Shown here piece by piece: positions 1-9,025 of a stretch of DNA of 27,454 bases. The stretch is from Ettlia oleoabundans. Taxonomy: Eukaryota > Chlorophyta > Chlorophyceae > Chlamydomonadales. The stretch's first letter is position 1; each line of letters starts with the position of its first letter. Location: NCBI GenBank assembly GCA_019693395.1, contig JAAMXP010000628.1, positions 1-27,454 of the forward strand. Direction: 5' to 3'. The notes under the pieces were generated by a model that had not been told where the DNA came from, did not search any database, and saw only the letters and a program-made list of their open reading frames with translations. A program made the position numbers and the translations under genes.

Positions 1-3000
1 CCCCCGCACCATTACTATTACCACACAACATGCCCGCAATGCTGGCCCGACCCAGCGCACCGTAATCGTCCTCTGCCCGCTTCACCTCCTCCATCAGCAT
101 GCCATGCTGCTTCTGTGCCGCCTCCAGCACCCCCTCTAACTCATTGATGCGGCCCTGCAGCAGTAGTGCAAATACCTTTAGGCGCAAAGGAACCTGGCTT
201 GCCGTGGGACGCTAGAGGAAAGGACGCACACAGGCGGGATGCAGCTCAATAGGCACTGGACAAACCGCCTTGGTTGTGAGAAGAACAGCTGACATGTGGC
301 ACCATGTCACAGCCATGTATACCTGGTATGAACTGGGGTCCAAGAGTGGGGATGCAGCAGAGGAAGGACAGCCACTGGACCGTTTGCCGCTCACCTGAAG
401 TGCCTCTGTCTCGTCTTTCGAGCGGTGGCCCTCAGCCCGCGCCACCTTGCGCTCCATCTGCACCAGCTGGAAGTCGGCGGTGTACCGCACCTCCTGCAGG
501 TGGTACCATAGTGACAAGAAGCGCCAGAAAATTGTCAGGGGCAGTGCGAAGGCAGTTATGCGAATTATTGAATTCTAGAATGTTTAACCAACCAATGCTG
601 CAAGCAGGCAACCGGCACACGTTGCACGGTGGTAAAATCCAACCGCTAGCCTTGCATTGGAGGTTCAAATCACCAACGTGCTGCCTGCATCTGTCACCTC
701 ATGTCACTAACTGCCGCCCAGACCAACCTGCTGCCTAACCAGCTGCTCCTCCAGCTGCACAATCTTGTGCGACAGGTTGCGCCCCTGCGCCCGTGCCCCG
801 CTGCTGTCTGACACCAGCCGCCGCTCCTGCTCCTGCGCCACGTGCAGCTGCTGCCCTGCCCTGAACTGCTGCTTCTCAAGGGCTGAAAGCTCCTTGTCAA
901 GGGCTGCCAAGCGCTGCTGCTCCTCGCCACGCAACTGCTCAAGCTCTTGGATCTGCCCAGGAAGCAAAAACGAAGATGAAACAAAGGATTCAGTCAGTCG
1001 GGAAGCAGTCGACTCAGTGGAAGTGCAGGTTCAACTCCAGGCAGGACAGCGCCAAGGCAGAGCTTTCGGGACACGCAGCGCTGCCCTCAGGAAGCCGTAC
1101 CACAAGTAGGTCGTGAAGTGTATGCGGTGCGGTGGCCTGTACCACCACCCTCAATCTTATCGACCTTCGGTAGTCCCGCTCCCGACCCGACCCGACCTGA
1201 TCCCACCCTACCCCGCCCCACCCCCCGTCCATCCTGCACGAGCGCAAGCACACACCTCTTATATACACCCGGCGTCCCTTCCACCTACCAGGTATACCCC
1301 TCACCTTCTGCTGCAGGCTGCCCAGGTGCTGCCCCTCCAGCTGCACCCGCACACGCCCTGCATCCAGCCGCGCCTGCGCCGCCTCCACCGCCGCTGTCCG
1401 CCGCTCCAGCTCGGCTCGCAAGTGGCCGCTGACCGCTGCCTGCCGCTGCGCATCGTCTGCTGCCCGCCCCAAGCTGTTTGACAGAAGGTCTGCCTTATCC
1501 TCTGCCTCGGCCACCGCCACCTGGGTGCTGTTGTATGAGTCGTACAAACCCTTGATCTGCCGCTCATGGGCCTGTATGCGCTTCTGGGCGGCAGCACCTG
1601 CAGCCATCAACAGGCAATATCAGTGATGCGATAGCTGAAGGAGGGGTGATTACACAGCAGACACCCAGTTGGACCTACACTACAGGCGGGCGGCCTAACT
1701 TATGACGGACAAATGCACAGATTGCAACTGCAAACGATCGGTGGAGCAGCATGGAAGTTTAGGAACATTGAGCAGGCAAGATCTACAGCAGGATGAGTTT
1801 CCGGCAGCCAACTGACTACAAGCTCACAGCAGCAGGGGACGAGCTGTCCCGTGCAAATGTGGACTTTCCCAAAAGCAGCAGCCCGCAGCAGCAGCGGGAT
1901 AATTTCACGACAGCTAACAGCATAGCACCGAACAAGGCGCAGTACAGGTACTGCACCTGCCGCCAGCTCAGCATCCAGCTCAGCCGCCTGTACCGCAAGC
2001 TCTTTCTTCAACGCTGCCAGCTGGGCCGTGCGCTCCGCCTGCTGCTGCCCTGCAGCATAAGGCACAGACAGAATGCCCTGTAGCACCCAGAAACGGCTGT
2101 GCACCTCGGCAAACTGAAGCAACCAATACGCACACGATATAACCGCCCAGCCCGCGTGTTCTAACACCTCACTTAAAGCACTAGTGCATTACTGCATTAC
2201 CGCCTACCCGCCTCCAGTATTGCTGCATCCCGCTTGTGTATAGCCTCCAGCACCCCTTCCCACTGCTGCAGCAGCTCCTGCCGCTCCCCATGCAACCGCC
2301 TGAAGTCCTGAGCAGCCTTGCTCAACTCAGTCTGGGCGGCCTGCAAGAGCGGCGGTACATTTGATCTGTGCTATAGTGGTGCAAGGCTGGTACACGGATA
2401 CGAATAAATGCAGTGTTGAACCAGGCACGGGTGCACGCCCAGAGGGCCGCACCAGGTAAAGCGAACATATCAGGCATAACTTACAGTGACACTGCCCCAA
2501 ATGCAACACATGGATGCATGCCAGCTAGCAGCTGCTATGGCACACTTAAAATAACAGATGTCCCATGCAAGCAACTCAAATGACACGCACTTGCGTCTCT
2601 GTAACTTCGTCCTCCAGGTCCCGCCTGCCCTGGTGCACCTCCCGCGCCGCCCTTTCCAGCTGCATGCCCAGCTCCTTAACCTTGGACTCATCCTGCCTGC
2701 GATACCGCTCTACCGCCAGGCTGTCGTCCTCCTTCTGCCGTGCGGCTGCCAGCCACTGCTCAAGCTCCTCCTGCAAGCGGATGCTTGGGAGGAGAGGTGC
2801 ATGGGTGGTTTCACAGGCAGCAAGGCAAACAGGCGGTTGGGGAGGGAAGCACACCACTCAGGTGAGCGATCCTGCCGCATTGCTCTTCATGCCAGATGGA
2901 GTGGTTGAAACAACTGCACATCTACTGCTGCAGCCAGCCCTTAACAAACATTGACATGACAGCTGCGGGAGCGGATGTGGTGGAAATACAATAGAACCCA

Positions 3001-3618
3001 TAACCACCCATCAATTGCATGTCGCTCGAGCTGCCAGCTCGCCTGGTTCCAGTTTTGGACCAACTTGAACTGATCCATGCGCTCGCCAGCCTTGAACACC
3101 TCTGTCTGCATAGAGGTTACAGTCTGATCCAGCTCTCCACGCTGCTGCTGCATGCGCTCAATGTCGGCGCGGAGGCGGCCTGTCTCGCGAGCAGCCACCT
3201 CACGCAAGTGCCGCTCTGTGTCGACCTCACAGCGCCGCGCGCCCAGCCGCGATTGCGCGTGGCTGATTTCCAGCCGCACATTGTCCATATGGTCCACCAG
3301 CACCTGCGTGTGCTCTTGGTTCTCCTCCAGCTGGATCTGCGTGCCCTCAAGCTGTGCCTCTAGTGCCTGCACACGGAGCAAAGCAGTGGCCGAAGGGGCC
3401 AAACGAGGTGGCGGGGAGTGACGGCAAAGGCGCTAGGAACACACGCTGTCTTGGAGGGCGCTCAGGTCGGGGGAACAACCGTCGCATACCCGTATCTCCT
3501 GGTCTAGCGCCCTGTTGCGCTCGTCCGCAAACTCGGGCAGGAAGGAGCGCTTGGCACGGTCGCCGGCCGCCGCACGAGGCGGCGGCTGGGGCTCCAAGCC
3601 GACCGAAAGCGCCTCCAT
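1..3618 (-). CDS. CCDC39: Axonemal 96-nm ruler coiled-coil protein CCDC39/FAP59 (5' part, truncated by window edge)
   Basis: Exons read on the minus strand: 3618-3490, 3366-3043, 2770-2591, 2340-2208, 2049-1957, 1597-1305, 952-728, 493-395 and 154-about 22. All phases join, giving about 536 residues; human CCDC39 is about 940, so the C-terminal part lies outside the window. The protein is almost entirely coiled coil. Recalled human CCDC39 can be followed collinearly: an [14 protein letters not shown] segment, the NWNQ..LEQWL..RQKEDDS stretch, [20 protein letters not shown], and [13 protein letters not shown]. In the family CCDC39 and CCDC40 (FAP59/FAP172) run along doublet microtubules and set the 96-nm repeat for radial spokes and inner dynein arms. 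The start is the ATG at 3618, giving [10 protein letters not shown]. Intron 2 appears to use a GC donor after NWNQ. The last exon's donor, near base 22, is uncertain. The gene is divergent from the gene at 3800. Confidence 0.9.
3041..3042 (-). other. Inferred GC-type splice donor, CCDC39 intron 2
   Basis: The exon ends with CAG at 3045-3043 and the intron would open GCGAGC. The next exon starts at 2770 in phase 0. Joining here gives [11 protein letters not shown], which aligns without gap to human NWDQ-QALEAWL. No in-phase GT donor preserves that alignment; the nearest, a GT after FKL, would delete the conserved NW motif. Confidence 0.7.
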
Positions 3619-3799
3619 GGCTACAACTCAAGCCTTGGGGCGCCCTCCCGGCTGCCGGGCACAGGCCCGCCACCACAGGCACATGTAGAGGGGCTTCCCC
3701 AGGCTGGTATGCTATGTCTGCTTTTCAGCAAAGGACTACATGTACCCCGAGACATGAAAAGAGCGCAGACGCAGAGGTCAATGGCGCAGCACACATATC
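3619..3799. promoter_or_regulatory. Divergent promoter region between CCDC39 and an unrecognised gene
   Basis: About 180 bases separate the two opposed start codons (ATG at 3618 minus, ATG at 3800 plus). Both genes must begin transcription in or beside this spacer, so a shared bidirectional promoter is inferred. I see no clear TATA box or named factor site. Confidence 0.45.
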
Positions 3800-5395
3800 A
3801 TGCCTGGCCATAAAAAACCCGAACCCAGACAGCAGCCAAGCGATCAAGCCCCCCATCCCTGCCACATTAAGCTTTTGTGCGTTGCACAGCAACCGCGTGC
3901 ACCAAACGCCACCATCGCATTCCAAATGGACCGGCACGCCTTCTTGCGGGCCCAAGAGTGGCTCCAACCGCTTGCAGCAGCCGCACAAGGGCCAGATTCA
4001 ATGCAGGCAACATCGCCGCAGCCACGCTGCCCTGCCCCCGTCACCGCCTTTGTAGGAGCCGCCTCCTTGCACGTCAGCCCTGCGGAGCAGTACGAACAGG
4101 CTGGCACCTACGCAGGCGAGGCATTGATTGTTGAAATATCCATGGTCCAATCCGTCAGCAATCACATGGCAGCCATAGTGATTGAAAGGTTGTCCATCGT
4201 CCCAGCGGCAGGACACATTTCCGCTGCATCAGCATGCATGGGCTTACCCTTGCTGTCTCCCTGTCTTGGGCTGGCTAGCGCCTGTGCAGGCCCTCTAGCA
4301 GCTGATGCCGTGCACCTGTCCTTTGCCGTGGACAATCAAGCCAGGGATCCCATGCAGCTGCGCCTCTCCGTCAACATAAGCTTGCGGCCCGCAGCCGGCC
4401 CCAGCATGGGCAGTGGCGGGACCGGCACCGACAGCTTGGGGCGTCAGCACATGAAAATATCGCTAGACTTAGATGGGGTGGCCTACAGCTTATCACTGCA
4501 CCGTGCTCTGCGGCTGGTGCTGCCACAGCAGGTGTCTCCTCTGCTGCAGGCCTTGTTGCGACACCGACTCGAAGCAGCAAGCAATACAGCTTCAGTTGGG
4601 CCAGCAGCAACATCAGGCAACGATCACGCGCAGGAAGAGGGATCGTTCCTGGCAGTTGCACCACCCAGCTCAATGCCCTTCCTCACGCTTATATTCCCCC
4701 ATGCCTGCCTCAACATCTACCCGCTGGGCTGGAAGGCGGCGGCAGCGCACATCAGCAAGGTGGGTGGGCGGCAAGCAGTATAGAAAGGGGAACAGCTGCT
4801 GGCAACATGTGGGTGGCCTGCCATCCTGTCGCTGCCAGCGTATGACCTGCGCAGGCTGGTCAATGTGCAGTGCCATTCCGGGCCACGTGATCAAACAGTG
4901 TTTGCAACTGGTTGTACAACTGTGCTTATCCCAACCAACACAGCCCGGCCCATTGAACCGTCTGTTTGGCGTCGAGCTTTCTTGCAGGAGCACGATGCTG
5001 CTGAGCTGGCACGCCTAGCTCAGCTGCTGGCGGAGTGCCGGCAGCAGCAACTCCTGCTTGTGGGGCCAATGCCACCGCAGCCTCCAGAGCCTCCCAGCTG
5101 GAATGACTGCATGGCGGCGCATAGGGACCTCCTGCAGCACCTGCAGGCCATGGCAGCAGCAGCCAGGCAGCTCTTGCAGAGCGCAGCCACCACCAGAAAT
5201 GCAGCACACCAGGCGCCAGTGTGGGAGATGCTGGCGGCATCTGCGGCGGCAATACACCAGCAGCACCATCTGACGAAAGCTGCGGTACCTTCCAGGCAGC
5301 TGCGGCTGCATTGCCAGCAACAGCCCGGGGATGACGCCACTGCCGCGAGAGGCCAGTTGGTCCACAGCACTGGACGGCTGCCTGCTAGCTGTTGA
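3800..5395 (+). CDS. Unrecognised two-exon protein, about 455 residues
   Basis: Exon 1 is 3800-4759, ending ATCAGCAAG before a GT donor. Exon 2 is 4988-5395, after TTGCAG. The junction is phase 0 and gives 455 residues. I do not recognise the family. Exon 1 alternates short hydrophobic beta-like strands (ALIVEISMVQ, MAAIVIERLSIV, MQLRLSVNISL, MKISLDLDGVAYSL) with Ala/Gly-rich loops. It then has a helix-like LRLVLPQQVSPLLQALLRH and a proline-flanked PFLTLIFPHACLNIYPLGW. Exon 2 is Ala/Gln-rich and probably helical. There is no obvious signal peptide or membrane span. The start could instead be the ATG at 3926. The C-terminal 30 residues are low in character and could be read-through of a further intron. 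The head-to-head position with CCDC39 makes a flagellar role a reasonable guess but no more. Confidence 0.6.
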
Positions 5396-5992
5396 TCTGG
5401 CAGCACCCAGGCAATAGGAGCATAAAGGATTTGTTCAGAGTAGCGTCGCTGGGGGGAAGCAGGTGAGAGGGCAGCAAGTCGCAGCCAACAGCTGGCCAGC
5501 CGGTACATGATGCTCTACTCATGTGAAGCTGCTGTGCGTTGCTTTGTGCCTGGTTGGCATGGGCGGGTCAGGTGGCCTGTGATGCTGCTGCCTGGCAAGC
5601 CGTCCCACTGCTCCGTGGTAAAAGGGAAAAGGGTAGAGATAGCTAACTCTCACTACCACGTGCATGCAGACTCTGTCAGAGCCCAGATCCCATTCATGAA
5701 CAGTCAGACTGGCACGCGAGCCGCAGGACTGCCCAAGCGTCAAGTGGGGGGTGAATGGAGTCGCGAGCGCCGGGCACAGTCAGATGGGGCAGCTGTTGTC
5801 TCTATCTTTCGGCCAACGCCCCACTCCATCCACATTGCTCGGTGCCGTGTCAACCTGGCAACTACTAAAAGGCAGCAATGACAGAAACGATGGCAACTGC
5901 CGCTGTTCAGTAAAAGCCAAACAATACAACAAGCCCCGTGCAGGTAGTCAGCAAATTGAGTGACCACACACAAGGTAAAATTGCACGTAACC
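5396..5992. other. Intergenic stretch with no recognisable gene
   Basis: Short open frames occur on both strands, but none has codon character, splice continuity or a family I recognise. It presumably holds the 3' UTR of the upstream plus-strand gene. I see no TGTAA signal in it. Confidence 0.5.
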
Positions 5993-6655
5993 AAGGCGCA
6001 CTCACCCAGTGCATTGTTAGGCCCCATACCGGGCCCTCCAGCCGCCACAGCGCGGACGTTGTAGCGGGCCAGGGCTGCTGCTGCTTCAAACACTGACTGC
6101 AGGCAGAGACAGGCAGGCATGGCAAGGAGGATGGCATATGGTGAATAGGTTCAACAAAAGCGATAAACAATGGCAGTAGCAGCTCTTACAATCGGGGCTG
6201 TCTGGCGCCCACCGCTGCTGAGGCCTGCAGCAAGCTCAAGAGTGGTGCAGCCGCTGTGGTAGCAAAGCGGTGAAGCAGCACCGACGCATGCCGCTACGCT
6301 GCAGCTGAGGATCCTAACTAGCCGGAAGCTGATCAACTAGTGGCATCAGCTGGTATAACTTCATTGCACCCAACGCTGCACTTGTTCCACAACGAGTATG
6401 TTGGTAGGCTCAGCCTTTCAGCACGTAGCGCTGCAGTTCTCCCCTTTGAACCATTCACCTGCGTCACCTCCTCGTCCCCAGTGGGCCCCACGCCGAACTG
6501 CAGAGTGGACAGCAGGGTCTGGAAGACGCGAGGGGGAAGGGACGCCATGCGCTCTGGGTAGACCTGCGGGTAGGAAGAAGCCACCTGTTGCTCAAAGGAT
6601 TGCACATCTATTTTTCAAAAGGGTGAGAAAAAGCGGGGGTAGCAGCACCACGACG
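5993..6655 (-). pseudogene. Partial exportin-4 duplicate (exons 16 and 17 plus intron)
   Basis: This segment is a direct-orientation copy of about 9775-10359 in the complete XPO4 gene. The exon 16 copy is 6563-6459 (105 bases, 3 differences: one silent, two changing Ala to Pro and Ala to Thr). The exon 17 copy is 6096-6006 (91 bases, about 12 differences, no indels or stops). Acceptor AGs and GT donors are retained in both. The intron between is related but longer (362 against 282 bases). Similarity stops abruptly after base 6655 and near 5993, just past the exon 17 donor, so exons 1-15, 18 and 19 are absent. Because the intron came along, this is a DNA-level duplication, not a retrocopy. On its own it cannot make an exportin. 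It may be a pseudogene or exons captured by another transcript. Confidence 0.85.
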
Positions 6656-7477
6656 TCCCACACACCTCGCTGATCTTGGGTGCCGTAACGTTTACATGTC
6701 TTTCAAGCAAAACACGCAAAGGTTGGCCATGACCTGCTGTGGGTGTGGCAGCGGTCGCTGGGGAGGAAATTGCCGACAGGACTTAGAATACACCATGGCC
6801 TACTTGACTCTCCATTGAGCAGCCGGGCAAGGTGAGGTGCAGGGCAGGCATCAGCAGCAAGCTGCAGGTGGAGCGGAGGTGCGACAGAGCATCCCGCCTC
6901 TTCGCCTGCCACTGCAGCACCCATGCGGCAGGATTGCGATGATTGCTGTCGCTCTGATGCAGCATCAACAGCCAGCAGCAGACATGGGTTTGCTCAGAGA
7001 GCCTGCGCAAAATCGTTCCCTTCCTCCTGCTTCCTGGCCCCACTCGACTCTATAAGATTCTTCCCGGGTGTGCTGGTAGATCTGTTGAGCTCCCACTAAG
7101 CGCATGGCTAGCCAACTTCAAGGACGGGTGCAGCAACGGGGAGGGAGGCAGAAGGTATGCTTCTGGTGGAACTTTGTGAGGAGGGCTTTTCAAGCTGAGA
7201 TACTGCAGCAGGGAATTACACCCAATTGCTTGCCCGACTGGCGAGACCAGCCTATCATGCTGAGCTGCATAGCAGGCGCCTCTCTTCACAGCAATTGAGC
7301 TCAGTCCTTGAGATGTGCTTTAGTCTGTCAATTGCTTTCAAGGCGTAGGGGAAGGCTCTTTCAGCTTTTACCATTCGACGAGCAAAGTAATTGAATTGCA
7401 GGCATTAAGGTCACCATCAGCGCTGCAACAGCTGACTCAATGTTCGCCACTGCTGCTGCCATTTGCAACCATGGCTG
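6656..7477. other. Intergenic stretch with no recognisable gene
   Basis: I see no convincing exon or family signature here. Several short open frames exist on both strands, but they lack codon bias and splice partners. It lies between the partial exportin copy and the unrecognised cysteine-cluster gene. Confidence 0.45.
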
Positions 7478-7577
7478 TTAGGCGGATTCGTTGTTCTTGC
7501 GGCGAGCCTTTTCTGCACGGTCAAGCTGCTTTTGTTTGGTGTAACGTTCACGAGCAGTGCGCGCTGCCATGGTCTCC

Positions 7578-8137
7578 TCACCCCTGAAAATTGAGATGAC
7601 CAAGCCGGAGACGAAACACCCCACTGAGAAATGCATCAGCAAGCGCTGCTATGTCCGCATCCAGCTGAACTGCAAAGGACTGCAAGGCCAGGAAGCTGAC
7701 CAGCAGAACCTGACGTTGGCTCTGCAGTGCCTCGATCTCCTCATAGAAAATCATTTCTTCCTCAAGCTCCTCTTCTGCCTCTTGAGCTTCCTGGTCCTGC
7801 ACAATGAATGATAGCAGAGAGATGCATCTTTTGTGGCTGTGCATACCCTATGGCATATGCCGACGCCAAAATTCAAACGCCAGCCTGCCGTGGCGGCTAG
7901 ATGGAATTTGCAAGCAACGCAAAGCGGGTTGAGATAAACACCCCCTCGCAATCTCCCTCCGAGCATCCAAAGGCATTTCTGGCGGGTTCAGCACTAGTAG
8001 TGGGACCGTCTGCGTACCTTCTCGACCTCGTACTGGCCGGCGTGGCAGATGGTAACTGTGTCCGCGCAATAGGGCCTCCCACAGCCACACTGGGCTTCTG
8101 TAGGGGCCAGATCGGCTTCCGGGTAGCCACTAGCAGC
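7578..8137 (-). CDS. Unrecognised protein with cysteine cluster and acidic coiled coil (5' end unresolved)
   Basis: Two exons fit well in phase 0. Exon 8137-8018 lies between a CTGACAG acceptor and a GTACGC donor, and encodes 40 residues containing QCGCGRPYCADTVTICH and GQYEVEK. Exon 7796-7578 follows a TTGTGCAG acceptor, opens with the acidic DQEAQEAEEELEEEMIFYEE and ends at a TGA. The cysteine pattern C-x-C-x4-C-x6-C-H suggests metal binding. It faintly recalls the CxC clusters beside KDZ transposases, which I cannot confirm. Immediately after the stop, 7570-7478 holds a separate 30-codon, very basic open frame starting MAARTARERY that may be a further exon. The upstream exon is not settled; ATG at 8394 with a donor after CAG at 8374 is one option. 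It lies between a LINE relic and an XPO4 fragment, so it may itself belong to a mobile element. Confidence 0.4.
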
Positions 8138-8667
8138 CTGTCAGCAGCAGGCCTGCAGCAAAGACTGCTCCTTCTCAGAGAAGAAGCAACCTGGAACATG
8201 CACTGCATGAGGATATGTGACACAGGAAATGATTGGAAAAATTTGATTTTTGCAGACTTCGTATGCGCCTGATGGAAAGGCTGCCGCCTGGCGGCGCAGC
8301 GCAGCAGCGGCGCTGCTTGGATCACAGGCGTGGCGCTCAGCGGTTGCCCATGTGTGCCGAGATGCGCCCACACCTGAGCTGGGAAGTATCTCATGCGTGG
8401 CAATGCACACTGGCAGTTGGGCACTCCTGCGCTGCATACGTGGCAAAGTTGAGAAAGCCTACTGCGTTTTTGGCTTTTGTGTTTACAGGCTGCCAAATCG
8501 CAACAGAAAGAAAGGAGTATTTATAAGCCTGAGCAGGCTTGGGTTTTTATCTAGAGATCTTTGCTATGGGCGCGAGGAGAGTCAGCAAGGGAAATTGAGC
8601 AGGCACAAACTGGGGGATGGGCTGATGTAATGTCTGTGTATAATGTTGAGGGTGAGGGGGCGAGGGA

Positions 8668-8975
8668 TTATGCGGAGTGGAGTGGAGTGGGGGGAAGCTG
8701 CGAGCCAGAGCTGCTTGCAAGGAAGCAACCAAAGGTGGCAAGATGGGGGGGCAGAGTGACTGAAAAGGCGTGCAAAGTGGCAGGGGAAGCATCGAACAGA
8801 GCAGCAAAACGGGGGCGGCGCGGGGCATACAGAGGGCAGTGGAAAATGATGTGCTCAACATTCCCAGTGCCCTGGCTACAATGCGGGCAGGTTCTCTGCT
8901 CACGAGCTATTTGCTGCCAACGCCTGGGTTCCCTCAGCAACCCAGTGGGAGCGGGTGATAAGCTGTGCCAGCGCT
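8668..8975 (-). mobile_element. Decayed 3' end of a LINE (non-LTR retrotransposon): RT-associated zinc knuckle
   Basis: The minus-strand frame 8940-8668 encodes REQRTCPHCSQGTGNVEHI followed by FHCPLYAPRRPRFAALF. This is the C-x2-C...H...C knuckle (zf-RVT type) that closes the reverse-transcriptase ORF of plant and algal LINEs. It then runs to a short tail and a stop at 8668. Just upstream, ALAQLITRSHWVAE, also typical of this region, sits in a different frame, so a frameshift falls near 8937-8950. No reverse-transcriptase catalytic domain is present, so this is an inactive fragment. It has the same orientation as XPO4 and begins about 50 bases after its stop codon, so it probably forms part of the XPO4 3' UTR. 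Confidence 0.75.
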
Positions 8976-9025
8976 TAAACTGTTACCCTGCAGATGTTGG
9001 CGACATTTGCCTCATCTTGAGCTGC

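Noticed and set aside
655..690. GGTTCAAATC, a tRNA T-loop-like motif, in CCDC39 intron 7
   Set aside because: The flanking stem pairs imperfectly and no matching acceptor or D-arm lies at the right distance upstream; no tRNA can be folded.
3354..4055. Plus-strand open frame of 233 codons
   Set aside because: It runs antisense through CCDC39 exon 1 and then overlaps the better-supported gene at 3800 in another frame; no family resemblance.
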